Assembly: GCA_030686995.1 (NCBI GenBank)
Contig: CM060695.1
Span: 101,212,871-101,276,870 of the forward strand
Source: Artemisia argyi
Taxonomy: Eukaryota; Streptophyta; Magnoliopsida; Asterales; Asteraceae
Direction of reading: 5' to 3'
Length of the DNA: 64,000 nucleotides
Shown here: in pieces, positions 45,262-58,333 of the stretch
Layout of the letters: each line of letters opens with the position of its first letter
How positions within the stretch are numbered: position 1 is the stretch's first letter
Program-made: the position numbers and the translations under genes
Notes under the pieces: model-generated
The model's input: the letters and a program-made list of their open reading frames with translations, nothing else
What the model was told of the DNA's origin: nothing
Databases searched by the model: none

Positions 45262-45742
45262 ACAAATTATAGTGAACTAGGTCTTTTTGTTTTTAAAAAC
45301 CTAGACTATAATCATTTATTTTTTTTTCAAAATCATGAGCTTCCATCATCTAGTCCGATATCTATGCGCGCCTACTCCTGAGCTTCCTATTTCTCCCTCG
45401 TATATATATCTTAATCATACTATATTAGGGATAATTATAGGAGTATTATAATTATTTCTTAACTCGTTTGATAATCCGCGAAAGTATCACTCTTATATAT
45501 ATAACCTTTTGTGCACTAAACTTCCTTGTTGTATTTTATGCTATTCATGTGCATTGTGAATTTCTATCCGGAAATTTATACACATCTTCAGGTGTACCAT
45601 TACTATACGTATACATATAGTGAATATTTCTATATGTACTTAAGATAATTTTTTTTCTTTTCTCTCTCGACTATCTTGCTTGATCCTGAAACATTGATAT
45701 ATTTCTATATAAAGTTCTCACATGAATACTAAACTCTTCTAA

Positions 45743-45912
45743 CCATTGTGAGTTACACGATGGTCTCTCTTAGACATTGTATGCGATTACAATGTTCTCA
45801 TTCATTATTATGACATTGTGGGTTACACAATGGTCTCACTTACTTCATTAACATTGTAAGTTGCACAATGGTTTCTCTTATTTATCAGACGTTGTAGGTG
45901 ATTACAATGGTC
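45743..45912. repeat. ~38-bp tandem array of CATTGTG...CACAATG palindromes
   Basis: Five copies start near 45743, 45775, 45813, 45851 and 45889, plus a diverged sixth near 46281. Each pairs CATTGT with ACAATG across a 6-9 nt centre and is followed by GGTCTC or a variant. Regular spacing and retained symmetry suggest a structured or bound element. Confidence 0.8.
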
Positions 45913-47717
45913 TATATACCCTTTCATAACTTTATATACTATCATTACATCTGATGGCGAAACTCGTTACAATTTATCAATTCCTCTCGATTGCTTTACT
46001 CCTCGTAAACTTATGTTTTCTGAGCGTTTCTTCTCCCTTTCCGAATTAATGCTAATTATATAAAAGACTATCTATATACACTTGATTTTCTCTCGACTAT
46101 TTATACCCATCAAAGCATTACTTCTTATTTGTATAGAGGTTATTTTTATAAATGTTTTATCCGATTCTTTACACATCGAGTCAAACCCTAACAGTCCCAA
46201 GTATATATATGTTTCATTAAATTCCTAAACTATTAAATACATATTTATTCATTTTGATGATCCTCTAAAAACTTTCTCGTACGTTGTGGGTGACATAGTG
46301 GTCTCATTTATTTTCTCAAAAATCATGAGTAATGTTATGATCTCTAAAAAAATCTTTTCATGACCTTAAACAATGGTGTCTTATATGAAACCCATCACAT
46401 TCTATTTATTTACCTTGAAAATTCACTACCATTTTATAAACAACTTCGTTATTACCATATAAACTTTATTTCATGATACTATCAAACGTATTTACTACTC
46501 TCCAAAGAACTACCTTACGAATACCTTGTATAGCTTATAACCATACTTACTATCAACTTATGAACACCTTTGTTAGTCTCATATAAACTATTTTAAGCAC
46601 CTTACATATGATTTTGCCGTTAACTTAACTATTTTACTACCGTTTTATAAATCATTTCGCTAAAATAATTTGCAATGTTTGTCACCATCCATCAATCATT
46701 TTGTCACTCCCTTACAAACTACATCACCACCATCTTATAAACTAAATCACTAATTTACTACCGTTACATAAACTGTTTTGACTAGTTTTGAATAAACTAT
46801 TTTTTTATCTTAGAAATTGTTCTGTCATTTACCTTTTACCAAAATTTTCACCACCTTAAAAACGATTTTGAAATTATCTTACGAATTACTCGACCTTGTT
46901 ATATTAACTAAAACCATTGATTTATTATTGCCTCAAGAACTATTTTTTTTATTATTTTATTGTTCGTCATTCTCCAATAATTCTTATAAACGGATTCATC
47001 ATACAAAAGCTGAAGTTCAGTAACTTTCTCTACATTCATCAAGTTCTCTTTTGAAACCTTCATTGTTAAAGGTCCGTGATTCTGGCCCGATGTGGACTGA
47101 TTTAGAACTGCTTAAAACTTCCTTTTCTGCTTGCATTTTCCTTATTCGCTTATGTTACATACTCATACTACTTACTTATGATTGATTCTTACGTATGTAC
47201 AAACTTATATCACTCTTTGTATATAAGATACTTATGTAAACTCCATACTTGCCCAACAATGGACATATCACGAGTATAACTAAGTTAAGTATTTGAAAAT
47301 TTTATCGAACCTCGATTAAATATAGTCTAGTCACCTATATTTAACCTTGGGACAGTGGAACATAGTCTGACTACCTATGTTCGACTTAGATTTTTCAAAT
47401 ACAAGGAATAGTTATATACGGGTTATGTCTAATTGATCTTCTACTTGATCTTCGAGAATCACAAAATTTTTATGTGAGTATAACAATTCAGCGGTATTCA
47501 TACGATCGAGCAAAACAACTAAACAAATCCTCATTCTATCTTTATAGCATATAGTCAACCTTACTCTGCACCATATTTCTAGACGACGAGAATCGAACCG
47601 CGTCGTTAGTTATTCTAGACTTTATTTCTTACGAGTATCCTCATCTTTTCGCAAGTAAACCGTCTAGAGATAAAGCGAGTTGAGCTCCGGGACGACGCTC
47701 TCTTAAGGGGTACGTGT

Positions 47718-50700
47718 TGTGACATTTCTAAAATTTCATGTCATTTATTTTAATAGTTTATTATTCAACTATTCTATTTTTAACTAATTAACTTCGTCGG
47801 AGTTATCCGCGTACGTCATAACGCGTTCAATTCATTCAACCATGACGATACAACGTCTACTCTACACTTTCTATGCACCATGTTTCCTTACAACCCTATT
47901 TTAAAGTCACAATTCACTTTTTCCATTTTTAACTTTTTAAGTTTTACGCGATTTAAATTTACGTTTTACGGTTTTGACAACGTCAATCAACCCTAGACTA
48001 TGAAAATTTTACTTGTTTTATGCATTTTAACCTATTCTCATATTTTCAAGTGAGTTTATACTTGTCGTTTCATTTTTATAGTTTATGTCACTTTTATCAA
48101 GAACCGGTGTCACCAAACGCGTTTTCAACTCACGGTTTCAGTTTTAACGATGTTTAAACCCTTAGATGAACTCACCACTCATCTAAAATACTTAAATATG
48201 TTATGTTAATAAGTTTTAACATTTTTGAAGGTTTTGTATATTTACACCTCCTAATTTTACGTTACGCGTCTTAAAAACTTTACGTTTGCAATTACCGGGA
48301 TCAAAATATACACCGTAGCCCATGTTTTATACCAAACCACTACCATTTTCTCCCTTTTCTTGTTATGAACGACCCACCCACTTAATTTGGTGACTCATTG
48401 ATGTGGTTTCTTACACACTTGTACATTTGTCTCTTTATTCTTGCATATGTCTACCATAAAGTCCACTAACTCATTCTTATCTCATTTGTAACATGCAAGT
48501 AAGATCAAAACTACTATTTTTCTCTCTTCCCTCTTGATATCCACGACCAAAAACAGATCCAAATCACATATTTCATCCAAAATTTTACTAAATTATTAAT
48601 CATAGATCAAAGATCTTGAAGCCCTAGTCTTGTTCTTGGTTTATTACACTCAAAACATCATCAAATCTCATCAAATCTTAGGTTTTCTTGGAAGTTCTTG
48701 GCAAGAGTTTATTCAAGGGTTTTAAGGTGTTCAAGGGCTGGTATTAAAAGATATTTTCTAAGGGTAAAAGAGTTATAAAAAGTTGGGTAAAATATTGAAA
48801 GAAAAGGTGGAAGTGTTGTTGGGTTAATATAGGTCTAGTATTCTTGTTGTTGTAATCTTTCTTGTTCATCACTTTTGTAAGAAAACTCTCCACTCACTTT
48901 TCATTTTACTTTTACTTTCACTACTGTAAAAGTTATATATCTTGATGTATTTGTATATTATATAAGTTATGTTGCTTGGTTAGGCTTGGTACATAAGTTT
49001 AATCACAAAAAACCCTAAAGGACTAGACATGCAAACTGTGAATCTGATTCAGGGGTAAAAATGGAATAAACTGATTTAATCAGTAAACATTGGACCTAAA
49101 ATAAAAATATGTAGTTATATCCCTATGTCTTGTGGTCATTTTGACGGGTATTTCATCGAATAACTCATTACGATGATTAAACTAGAATTATTTTCGTGAA
49201 ACATATCACATTTTGAGTAACAGATTTGAAACATGTATAAGTCATTTTTTTTGTGAATAACCCACTATTACTCAAAACATAAAAGTTTTAGATAACATCT
49301 TAACTTAAATGTGGCCGAAATCGGGGAATTAATCGGGTTAGTAAAACTCTATATATCGCACTTTTCGCGGGACAGTTGTAAATTTGAAAACTGATGGACT
49401 GAGTAGTATGGGTAAATAAATAGTTTTACTAATGTAATCAAAATTTTGACTTAGTGGGACCCACAAAGTTTGTTAGTACAGACAAATACCTTTCCGGGGA
49501 TATAAAGAACGTAAATTTTTGACTTACGGTTTACAAGTAACGGAATTTCTAAGATGAGCAAGTTATAAAAATTTTCATCAGCATTGGAGTAAAAAGTATA
49601 AAAATGTTTACATTTTATAAAACTTTTGGACTTTAACTATATTTTGAACCACCTCCTATATTTTGAACTCTTAGGCTTAATTTGAACCTTTTTGATTAAA
49701 AATGGGACCCTTGGACTAAATTTGAACCTTAGACTCATCATTGGACCTTCATAACATATTTTGGACTTAGAAACAAATATAAATTTGACACTTGACTTTT
49801 ATAAAGAATATAAATTCATATTTATAAATAACTCTTTAGTGTCAAACTAATACCAAGCACAATTAAGATCATAATTTATGTAACATATAGCCATATGGCA
49901 TAAATATTTATTTTCAAAACCTAAGACAACGTATATATGTTTAGGTTCTTCGTAGAGCTTCGCGCTATCTTTCTTCGCTTGCTTGATCGTGATTATTCCT
50001 CTTTGTTCACGGTGAGTTTATAGCCTCGCATTTTACTCAATTAAATGTTTTATAAACCTCGCGAGGGGGATACATGCTAGTTTTACAAACTGAATACAAG
50101 TAGTTTTTGGTATGCTTGACCCGATTACATGATTATAAACATTGAGTATATTTCTTGCCAATTAAGTCCCCATCATGAACCGTTAATTCCGTGGGAAACG
50201 CTAATATTATAAATATGCATATTGGCTAGGCGGTCCTGTCCGGGTGAGTAGCGCTCACTTGGAGCCTTTATTACCAAACGGACATATAATATTGAGAATT
50301 GAGGTAAATGGCAAATCATACCTTTTCGGGGCACTATTAAAATAGGTCAAGGTTCGGTTTCATGAGCTCTATACTATAATCTGATTACCCGACATGTATT
50401 TGTTATATGTCTATTAATAAATAATACTTGTATTCAATTGCTTACTTGTTAAACTCTATGAATTCACTCAACCTTTGTGTTGACTTTTAGCATGTTTTAT
50501 CTCAGGTCCGTAAGTGACTTTCAGCTTGGATGGGCGGCGCAAGAAATGGATATTTACATGATGGCTCATGTTTAAATAAAAATTTTCATTCGATAATGTT
50601 CTAAACTTTCAAAACTTATGTATCTTTTATCTATGTTAAAAACTTTTAGGACCTTGTTAACTCTGATAAATTATCGAATGTGAAGTTTTAAAAACAACTT

Positions 50701-50790
50701 TGTTTTAAAGTTATTTACTATATTTGTACAATGTGACCAAATAGCACCCCATGTTGTATTCCGCTGCGTTCCTAAAATGGGGGTGTTATA
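47718..50790 (+). repeat. 3' LTR of LARD-2
   Basis: 3073 bp, homologous to 42143-45246, ending GGGTGTTATA before the CCTGT duplication. Confidence 0.95.
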
Positions 50791-50795
50791 CCTGT

Positions 50796-51504
50796 CGTGA
50801 ATTCTTTTACTTCCAGACCAGGAGGAACCTTCGCTTGGTGAATGTTGAGGTCCTAATCTGTCTTGTATCCCTCGACTACCAAGTCTGGAATGAACATTGG
50901 TACGTCTCTCGCCGTCTTCATATTCCTCTGAATATTGTGAGCCAGATGTCGTACCCAGCCTATCATGGATAGTGGCACGTCTTTCATTATTTTCACGTCT
51001 TCCTCGTAGGTGGCGCGGTGGTGATACTTCACGTTCAGGACCAAAGTTGAGCCGAGCTTGCAGGCTCGTACTTGACCTTCTCCTCGCTTCTTCTTGCATG
51101 AAGCTGGTTAGAGTTTCATAATTTTGGGATACAAAGTTACTCAACGTTAGATCAAGTGCGTCCTCATTTGCTGCAAGAATATCTGCCTCGGTATTGGGCA
51201 CCCTATCTCGGTTAGGTGCGCCAGGTGGCACGGTGTTGTCCACTATAGGTGCCGTTTGGTGGGGAGTATTGAAGAGGGTGCGCTGGAGTTCTTCCACGCT
51301 TGGGACTACTGTAGTGGCTTGGGTAGTCCTTACAGGCAATTCTACCGCTGGGAGAGGTAGGGTTGGTCCTGTCTCTTGGTGACCAGGCGCACCGGTTGTT
51401 CCAGAAACCTGCCTAAAGGTTAAATCTTGTTGATTCTTCCTCTGGGGGTCACGTGTTTTTTTCAACTGCGGAGTCCGCTGGCTTGAGTTTTTATTCTTCG
51501 TCAT
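50796..51504 (-). pseudogene. Tat-A gag, N-terminal part
   Basis: From the ATG at 51504 (MTKNKNSSQR), 25 bases from the PBS. It is rich in Pro/Thr, then Arg (ARRRSSTSLQ) with repeated I/V-HDRLG-like peptides (four copies, about residues 185-235). The frame is open until LARD-2; the ORF's last residues after the join come from the LARD-2 LTR. This is the variable N-terminal gag region typical of Tat elements. Confidence 0.88.
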
Positions 51505-51528
51505 TCTAGTTCTTTAGTTCTTAGTGTT

Positions 51529-51547
51529 GGTCCCACGGATGGCGCCA
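51529..51547 (-). other. Primer-binding site of Tat-A
   Basis: The minus strand reads TGGCGCCATCCGTGGGACC next to the 5' LTR. The identical 19 bases are at 61475-61493 in Tat-B. I could not assign the tRNA with certainty. Confidence 0.7.
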
Positions 51548-51659
51548 CTTGTTGATACAAAAGTTGGGCGTTCCTAGTTTGGGCTCTTGCTCTCGTACCA
51601 ATTCGCTCTTAATGCTTGAAACCTGCGCACTAAGAAAATAAACAAACACCGTTAGGCTT

Positions 51660-51682
51660 ATCGTGGGATTGTTTCCCACGAT
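51660..51682. repeat. Inverted repeat in Tat-A LTR (leader)
   Basis: ATCGTGGGA and TCCCACGAT form a 9-bp stem around TTGTT or similar. It lies downstream of the TATA box in element sense, so it would be in the RNA leader. Confidence 0.8.
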
Positions 51683-51777
51683 TATCCTTCGGCATGAGAG
51701 TAAGTAATCGGTTTTAGGGTTCTCGTAAAGAGTTTTAGGGTTTTGTGAATCGTACCTTTAATGAGAATTATGTCATT

Positions 51778-51788
51778 CCTTATATAGG
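51778..51788 (-). promoter_or_regulatory. TATA box of Tat-A LTR
   Basis: The minus strand reads CCTATATAAGG, a strong TATA box about 230 bp from the LTR inner end. Confidence 0.75.
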
Positions 51789-51998
51789 CGCAGAATCTTT
51801 GTAGGTTTCATTCTCCTTACGTTTCGCACGCATGGTGCTTATCCGGCCCAAGGATCCTTATCCATAGATAGAAGATCCTTATCTAGACCATAAATAGTTT
51901 GGTTGGGCTTGGGTCTACGTGAGCCCAATCCCGTTAACAATGCGGCCCAAGTTATAATAGCCCACTCATGGTGGATTTGGGCCTTAGTGATGTTTATC

Positions 51999-52021
51999 AT
52001 TTGGGCTCGTGGCCCAAATAT
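51999..52021. repeat. Inverted repeat ATTTGGGC/GCCCAAAT
   Basis: An 8-bp perfect stem with a 5-nt TCGTG loop in the outer (U3) end of the Tat-A LTR. GGGCCCAAA-like words are repeated across this U3. Confidence 0.75.
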
Positions 52022-52037
52022 AGACTATACATCATCA

Positions 52038-52697
52038 TATTTGTAATAAGGTATAGTCATTAAATAATAGTACTGTTAATTTTGTATGATAGATGAGGCA
52101 TCAATTATGTGTTACATTAATCATATGCAAGTACACTCGTATATGAATTTATTTAAACTTTATGGATATTTGTGAGTTTTATTTATTTATTTTTTGTAGG
52201 AAATTTGATTACTACAATTGTATAGTTTTTGTCGAGATTTACTTCATATTTAGAGATGATGTCCCGTTTATTACAACGGATTGGGTATGATTTAATCCCC
52301 ATGATCACTTATCTTTTTATAGAGATTTTTCTTGTATTTAGCGATTTATCGCCATTTGAATCATTTTGGAATTCTCATTCAATACGTACGATTGGGCCCA
52401 CATGATTCTTTATCCCTTCTTATGCGGGATGATATCCGGATTTCTTTTTGGTGCTCTTTTTGAGCATAATTCGCATATCCTTTTATTTTGCAGGATATTA
52501 AGGCGCTTCGTGTAACTAGGGATATAAGTTACTGTGTCTATTACAAATACGGAGTAAAAGTATTGTAGTATAATGTTGTATTCTATTGATACAAACTTTA
52601 TTTAAAGAGGAAACTGCACACATTATTTTTTGTACATGGTACTTCCAAAGTACGTCGTATATACAGGGTGTACGTTTCTTTGATTCGAGTTTCTTTT
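52038..52697. other. Probable 3' untranslated region of Tat-B
   Basis: AT-rich and non-coding. It lies directly after the integrase stop of Tat-B and ends at the Tat-A LTR. No LTR like 61496-61990 is present, so Tat-A or a deletion cut Tat-B before its 3' LTR. Confidence 0.5.
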
Positions 52698-53249
52698 TAT
52701 AAATAGAACTTGCGCAAGTTGCTAGCATGCCATGTTCTTGGAATTACTTTTTCATTGAGGTCTTTGAATACATACGTTCCCGGACGTTTGGCTTCAATAA
52801 CTTGATATGGTCCTTCCCAATTAGGATCAAGCTTTTTTTGTCCTTCTTGTCGACTTGCTCATGTGGTCTCCCACTTTGAGGTACGTATGGCGTACTTTAT
52901 GGTTGTAGTATTGTTCCATTTGATTTTCATACTTGGCCTCACGCAGCGCCGCAAGTTCTCTTCGTTCTTCCAATAATTCTAGGTTTAGACGGAGTTCTTC
53001 ATTGTTCTTGTCTTCTTCAAACGAAGATATACGGTAGGTAGGGACTCCGATCTCTAGAGCAAGAATGGCTTCAGATTCATAGACAAAGCTAAAGGGGGTG
53101 CAATTGTTTCTCGTTTTTGCGGTAGTACGGTATGCCCAAAGTACAATGGGTAACTCTTCGACCCACTGACCTTTTGCTTTTCCCAAACGTGTCTTTAGTC
53201 CTTGAAGGATGATCCTGTTTGTTACCTCCGTCTGTCCATTTGCTTGGGG
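52698..53249 (-). pseudogene. Tat-B integrase, C-terminal part
   Basis: From the solo LTR leftwards: HPQANGQTEVTNR (with the catalytic Glu), LWAYRTT, then the tail with LKVGD. A frameshift near 52840 separates LKVGDH from the conserved DPNWEGPYQ and the final NLRKFYL before TAA at about 52697. The N-terminal ~14 residues of the 156-codon ORF belong to the solo LTR. Confidence 0.88.
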
Positions 53250-53340
53250 ATGCGTGATGCGTGGGATTGCGCCCTCGCAAAAGGTTTTACCTCTCAAGGG
53301 ATCTCAAGAGGCTTGCAATCCTCACCAGGTAGTGTACCTG

Positions 53341-53375
53341 ACCGATGTAGTATAGTGTAGTGGCAAGTACCGGGG
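53341..53375 (+). other. tRNA-Asp 5'-half-like text in the solo LTR
   Basis: GTAGTATAGTG, three extra bases, then TGGCAAGTA followed by a C/G run resembles the start of plant tRNA-Asp (A-box region). The element clade is primed by tRNA-Asp. Similarity is short, so it may be chance. Confidence 0.3.
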
Positions 53376-54214
53376 GATTGATCGTTCTCTCCGCGAATAG
53401 TGTCGTTAGGATCAAAACTTAATTAAACTAGGTCTAGAGGTGAGGGATGATTCTTTTTGTATTTTTATGGTTTATAGAAAGCAAGTAAAAATCTCGGGTA
53501 TTGGAAGAGTGGGCGGAATTAGTTGCAAGTCAACTAACCCAAATAACTACAAATGCAATGAAAATAAAATAACACGAAAGTAAATGTTGAGAAAAACAAT
53601 AATGAGATAAACGTGTTTACTTAGATTTCACTACTCCCTAGCTATCTTTCATTAATTGAATAGTTTGTTACAATTGCGTGGATGACGGGTTATATTCCTT
53701 AATACCATTTGTGGGGCCGTGTATGATCTTCCCCAACTCTATAAGTTTCTACCTCTTCCTATGTCGAGCCGACAACTAGCTCCTAACATGGCCTCCTTAG
53801 TAGTCACTCATGCATTAAATACAACCATTAAAATCATAGTACACATCCGATTCATGTTTCTTAAGACGTTCAAGCAAGTTACCAATTGGAGATTAGCCAG
53901 TTTTCTTAAGCCTGACATCGAAATCAATCATCTACAACAACTAATAACAAACAATCAACCAACAATCAATAGCTAGGTTTCATTACATCTAAGCAAACAC
54001 AAACAAACCTAGCCTATCATGTTAAAGTAAAGACAAGCATAAGATAGAATCAAACAACACATAGACATATTGAATGATTATTGGAAGACTTATCTTTATT
54101 GAAACATGGATGAAAGAAGGGTTTGAAACCCCTACAATAAGGTTGAAATTCGACCTAGGGTTTGAGGTAAAGTTCCTCCAAAAGTTCTCTCTCTAATGAA
54201 TGAAAATTAGAAAA

Positions 54215-54224
54215 CTATATATAG
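54215..54224 (-). promoter_or_regulatory. TATA box of the solo LTR
   Basis: CTATATATAG is symmetrical. On the minus strand it lies directly downstream of the TGACG array, the expected core-promoter order for an LTR read on this strand. Confidence 0.6.
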
Positions 54225-54236
54225 AGAATACATGTC

Positions 54237-54486
54237 TGACGGCGTCACGTTATAATCCTGACGCCGTCAGCTTGCCGCCAATGCTCTTCTCGGATTTCCT
54301 AGATCCATATCTGACGCCGTCATGTATAAATCATCTATTGACCGTCACGTGTAAAATTGCTCTTGACGGCCTTGGTGACGCCGTCACTCTTTAACTCCCC
54401 AAAACATTCTGGCGCGTCTCATGTAACTTTTTATCCACCTCTTTGCAAATACGTGACGCCGTCACCTCCAAAGCGTGACGCCGTCA
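54237..54486 (-). promoter_or_regulatory. Array of TGACG inverted repeats
   Basis: Six perfect 11-bp palindromes (TGACGCCGTCA, or TGACGGCGTCA at the first) at 54237, 54259, 54312, 54376, 54454 and 54476, plus partial copies near 54339 and 54363. TGACG is the core of as-1-type sites bound by plant TGA bZIP factors. In minus-strand sense the array lies 13-270 bp upstream of the TATA box. That binding is inferred from the motif only. Confidence 0.7.
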
Positions 54487-54695
54487 GGTACTAATTCCAG
54501 CTTGATTTTGGAGACTTTGCCGTTTTCTTCACTTTTCGCTCGAAAAACGTCCAAAATGCTTCCTTTTCCAGATTTCTTCTCTAAAGTACCTAAAATGACA
54601 AAAGGAACGATTTGAGGTAATATTTGATCAAATAATCACGACTTAGGGCTTAAATGACCCCCTAAAAGTGTAACACTTTTCATCTCATCAATGCG

Positions 54696-55041
54696 CTACC
54701 GAGGTGAATTGTTGCTTAATTTTGAGTTCGTCGCACCATTCACGAAACGGATTTTCTAATAATTGTTTCCCATTGTCACTTATTATGATACCCGGAATTC
54801 CATAACGACATACGCTGTTGCTCTATACAAACTTAATGATGTTTCTACCAGTGATATTTGCTAACGGTGCAGCTTCTACCCATTTCTTGAAATAATCGAC
54901 AGCTACGACAAGGAATTTCATTCTCCCTGGGGCCTTAGGGAATGGGGCGACGAGATCGATTCCCCATTGATGAAATGGCCATGGACTATTGATGCTTGTC
55001 AAATCGTACTGCGACTTTTGCACTATAGGGGTTATACGCTC
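54696..55041 (-). pseudogene. Tat-B integrase, middle of the catalytic core
   Basis: Includes ITPIVQKSQ, WPFHQWGIDLVAPFP (first catalytic Asp), VAVDYFKKWVEA, and downstream a frame with the second Asp region up to QQFTSVAH at the solo LTR. A stop at 54823 (KFV then TAG) breaks it. The zinc-finger half is missing to the right. Confidence 0.85.
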
Positions 55042-56764
<1,723 letters not shown>

Positions 56765-57640
56765 ATCCCCCACACTAAGCAATTGCTAGTCCCTAGCAAT
56801 CCGATCATATAAAGTAATGTTAGGATCACAAGATTTATTATGTTATCAAGTGTACCCCTTTTTGACTTCTTATTCAATCAACTTAACTTAAATGATAATA
56901 AACGTAAATATATGCTTGATTTCAAAAGATGGCAACATGGAACAGGAGTCCACACAAAATGGGTGATTCCCGGGAATTGTAATCATCATTCTCTTTTTAT
57001 TACTTCTCAAACCAAGTCTAAAACCCTTGTGCAAACGTTTTTTTTGTAAAATGCTAACACTACTTATATTAGTCATCTGTGTAAGTCGAGACTAAATTTT
57101 CACTCCCACAATAATTTTTAGGTTAGGTGTGTGTGCTTGTTTTCAAAATTTTGACCGAAAAAATCGACACTTATTAGGGTTGTTATTTATTTAAGTTACT
57201 ATTAATTCACCGAAAACCACGAAATCTAAGGATCGAAAGGGCCTTTTCCATGTAGCGGCTTTCTTCTCGGCACATCTGAAACCAGACGGTTTTAGGTGAC
57301 CAGGCTTTTGACACCTCACAGAGAATAGTACCGGAATCAACAGGAATTCGATTCTAAAGATTTACGAAGCTACCGCTGAAGTAATAATAAGCTTAAATAG
57401 ATAACAACCTACGATGATTTAAAAATTAGAGATTCAAAGATGAGATCACTCCATGTGGCGACTTTCTTCTCAACTTGTCCTTAGTAAACTTAGGAGGCTA
57501 GGTTTTCACCCTCGAGAATAGTATCGGAGCTCACGGGGTCTTTGAAACGACTTCTACCAAGACTTTTTTAGTGAGATCACTACATTTTGTTGTAGCTTCA
57601 TTGCTTCGGTTCGAGACGACTTCTACCAAGACTTTTTTTA
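56765..57640 (-). mobile_element. Truncated interior of the Athila-like copy
   Basis: Starts with the polypurine tract, then non-coding 3'-region text with repeats around TTTCTTCTC (about 57250 and 57468) and ACGACTTCTACCAAGACTTTTTT (57549 and 57612). It stops abruptly at about 57640, where Tat-B resumes. All of gag-pol and the 5' LTR are gone. Confidence 0.7.
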
Positions 57641-57644
57641 GTGA

Positions 57645-58028
57645 GATATGCAAATGAGGAGGAGGCCAACTTGCTTAAAGCATCAGCGCGCTGTTCTTTG
57701 AACGAGGGATATGTGTGATTGAGAAGCTTTCGAAATTTTATTGTAAAACTTGAACCTTTGATAGATAGCGCTTCATTGATCCCTCTCGTGCCTCGTACTC
57801 TCCTTTTACATGGTTCATGACGAGCAATGAATCGCTGAAAACCTGAAGATGGTCGACTTCTAGTCTAATAGCAAGTTCTAATCCTGCTATCAAGGCCTCA
57901 TACTCAGCTTTGTTGTTAGATGTTGGAAATTCAAATAGTAGCGCATACGTGACTTCTTTTCCATCTGGATCAGTCAGGATGAGGCCTGCTCCCGAACCCT
58001 CATTGCTTGATACTCCGTCGATGTACAA
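57645..58028 (-). pseudogene. Tat-B second RNase H (archaeal type)
   Basis: The 96-codon ORF 57738-58028 has GAGLILTDPDGKEV, NKAEYEALIAGL and FSDSLLV, the core of the extra RNase H of Tat elements. It continues in another frame to RADALSKLASSSFAYL at about 57645-57690, where the Athila-like remnant begins. Confidence 0.85.
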
Positions 58029-58333
58029 CGTCCATATTGGTGTTTTTCCTGAGCTTTACGTTTTGAAGTTGTTGTTCCCCCATGTTCATTGGGGGAGTCA
58101 TTTCTTGGGGTTTTAGCCATGAAATCAGCTATTACCTATCCTTTGATTGCGGATCATGGCTTGTATGTGATATCGTATTCCCCTAGTTTGATTGCCCATT
58201 TGGCCAACCGGCCAGAGTTTTCTGGTTTGAGCAATACTTGCCTGATTGGTTGATCTGTTAGTACACATATAGCATGGGCTTGAAAGTACCTGCGAAGGCG
58301 GCGCGTAGTGTGCACAAGAGCCAAAGCCAATTT
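58029..58333 (-). pseudogene. Tat-B linker and RNase H 1 C-terminus
   Basis: Frames here encode RRLRRYFQAHA-like and IRQVLLKPENSGRLAKW-like text in the minus direction, interrupted by stops. It joins the RT/RNase H ORF to the second RNase H. Confidence 0.65.

Larger units (their letters stand above)
45247..47717 (+). other. LARD-2 internal domain, non-coding
   Basis: 2471 bp without gag or pol motifs. It contains the CATTGTG inverted-repeat array, then a decayed series of ACCRTNTTATAAAC words (about 46430-46800), and a purine tract at its end. The 68-codon ORF at 46817 is not supported. Confidence 0.8.
42143..50790 (+). mobile_element. LARD-2: non-autonomous LTR element with ~3.1 kb LTRs
   Basis: Direct repeats at 42143-45246 and 47718-50790 flank 2471 bp of non-coding interior. 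The target duplication CCTGT is at 42138-42142 and 50791-50795. Removing the insert restores the Tat-A gag frame across the join. The PBS is tRNA-iMet-like. Termini are TGTGACA...TGTTATA, so the 3' end is TA, not CA, in both LTRs. Many substitutions and a 31-bp indel between LTRs show it is older than LARD-1 (roughly 1-2% by eye). Confidence 0.95.
28585..52037 (-). mobile_element. Tat-A: dead Tat-lineage Ty3/Gypsy element, nested host
   Basis: On the minus strand the order is 5' LTR (51550-52037), PBS, gag, protease, RT, RNase H, second (archaeal-type) RNase H, integrase. The dual RNase H is diagnostic of the Tat clade. Two later elements split it: LARD-2 in gag and Copia in the second RNase H. 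The integrase end runs directly into a foreign LTR at 28584, and the 3' LTR is missing. Several nonsense codons and at least two frameshifts make it inactive. Confidence 0.9.
51550..52037 (-). repeat. 5' LTR of Tat-A
   Basis: 488 bp. On the minus strand it starts TGATGATGTATAG and ends GTATCAACA. It contains a TATA box at 51778-51788 and two strong inverted repeats (51660-51682 and 51999-52021). No matching 3' LTR is in the window. TATTT follows at 52038 but has no visible partner. Confidence 0.85.
53255..54690 (-). mobile_element. Solo LTR, Athila-like, inside Tat-B integrase
   Basis: 1436 bp with TGATGCG...CTCATCA ends and the ATGCG duplication at 53250-53254 and 54691-54695. Removing it restores the integrase text SVAHPQANG in frame. 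On the minus strand it begins TGATGAGATG, like other Athila-type LTRs here. There is no internal sequence, so it is a solo LTR left by LTR-LTR recombination. It contains a TATA box and the TGACG array. Confidence 0.9.

Noticed and set aside
53341..53420. A genuine tRNA-Asp gene
   Set aside because: Only the 5' half resembles tRNA-Asp; no anticodon stem, B box or acceptor complement follows.
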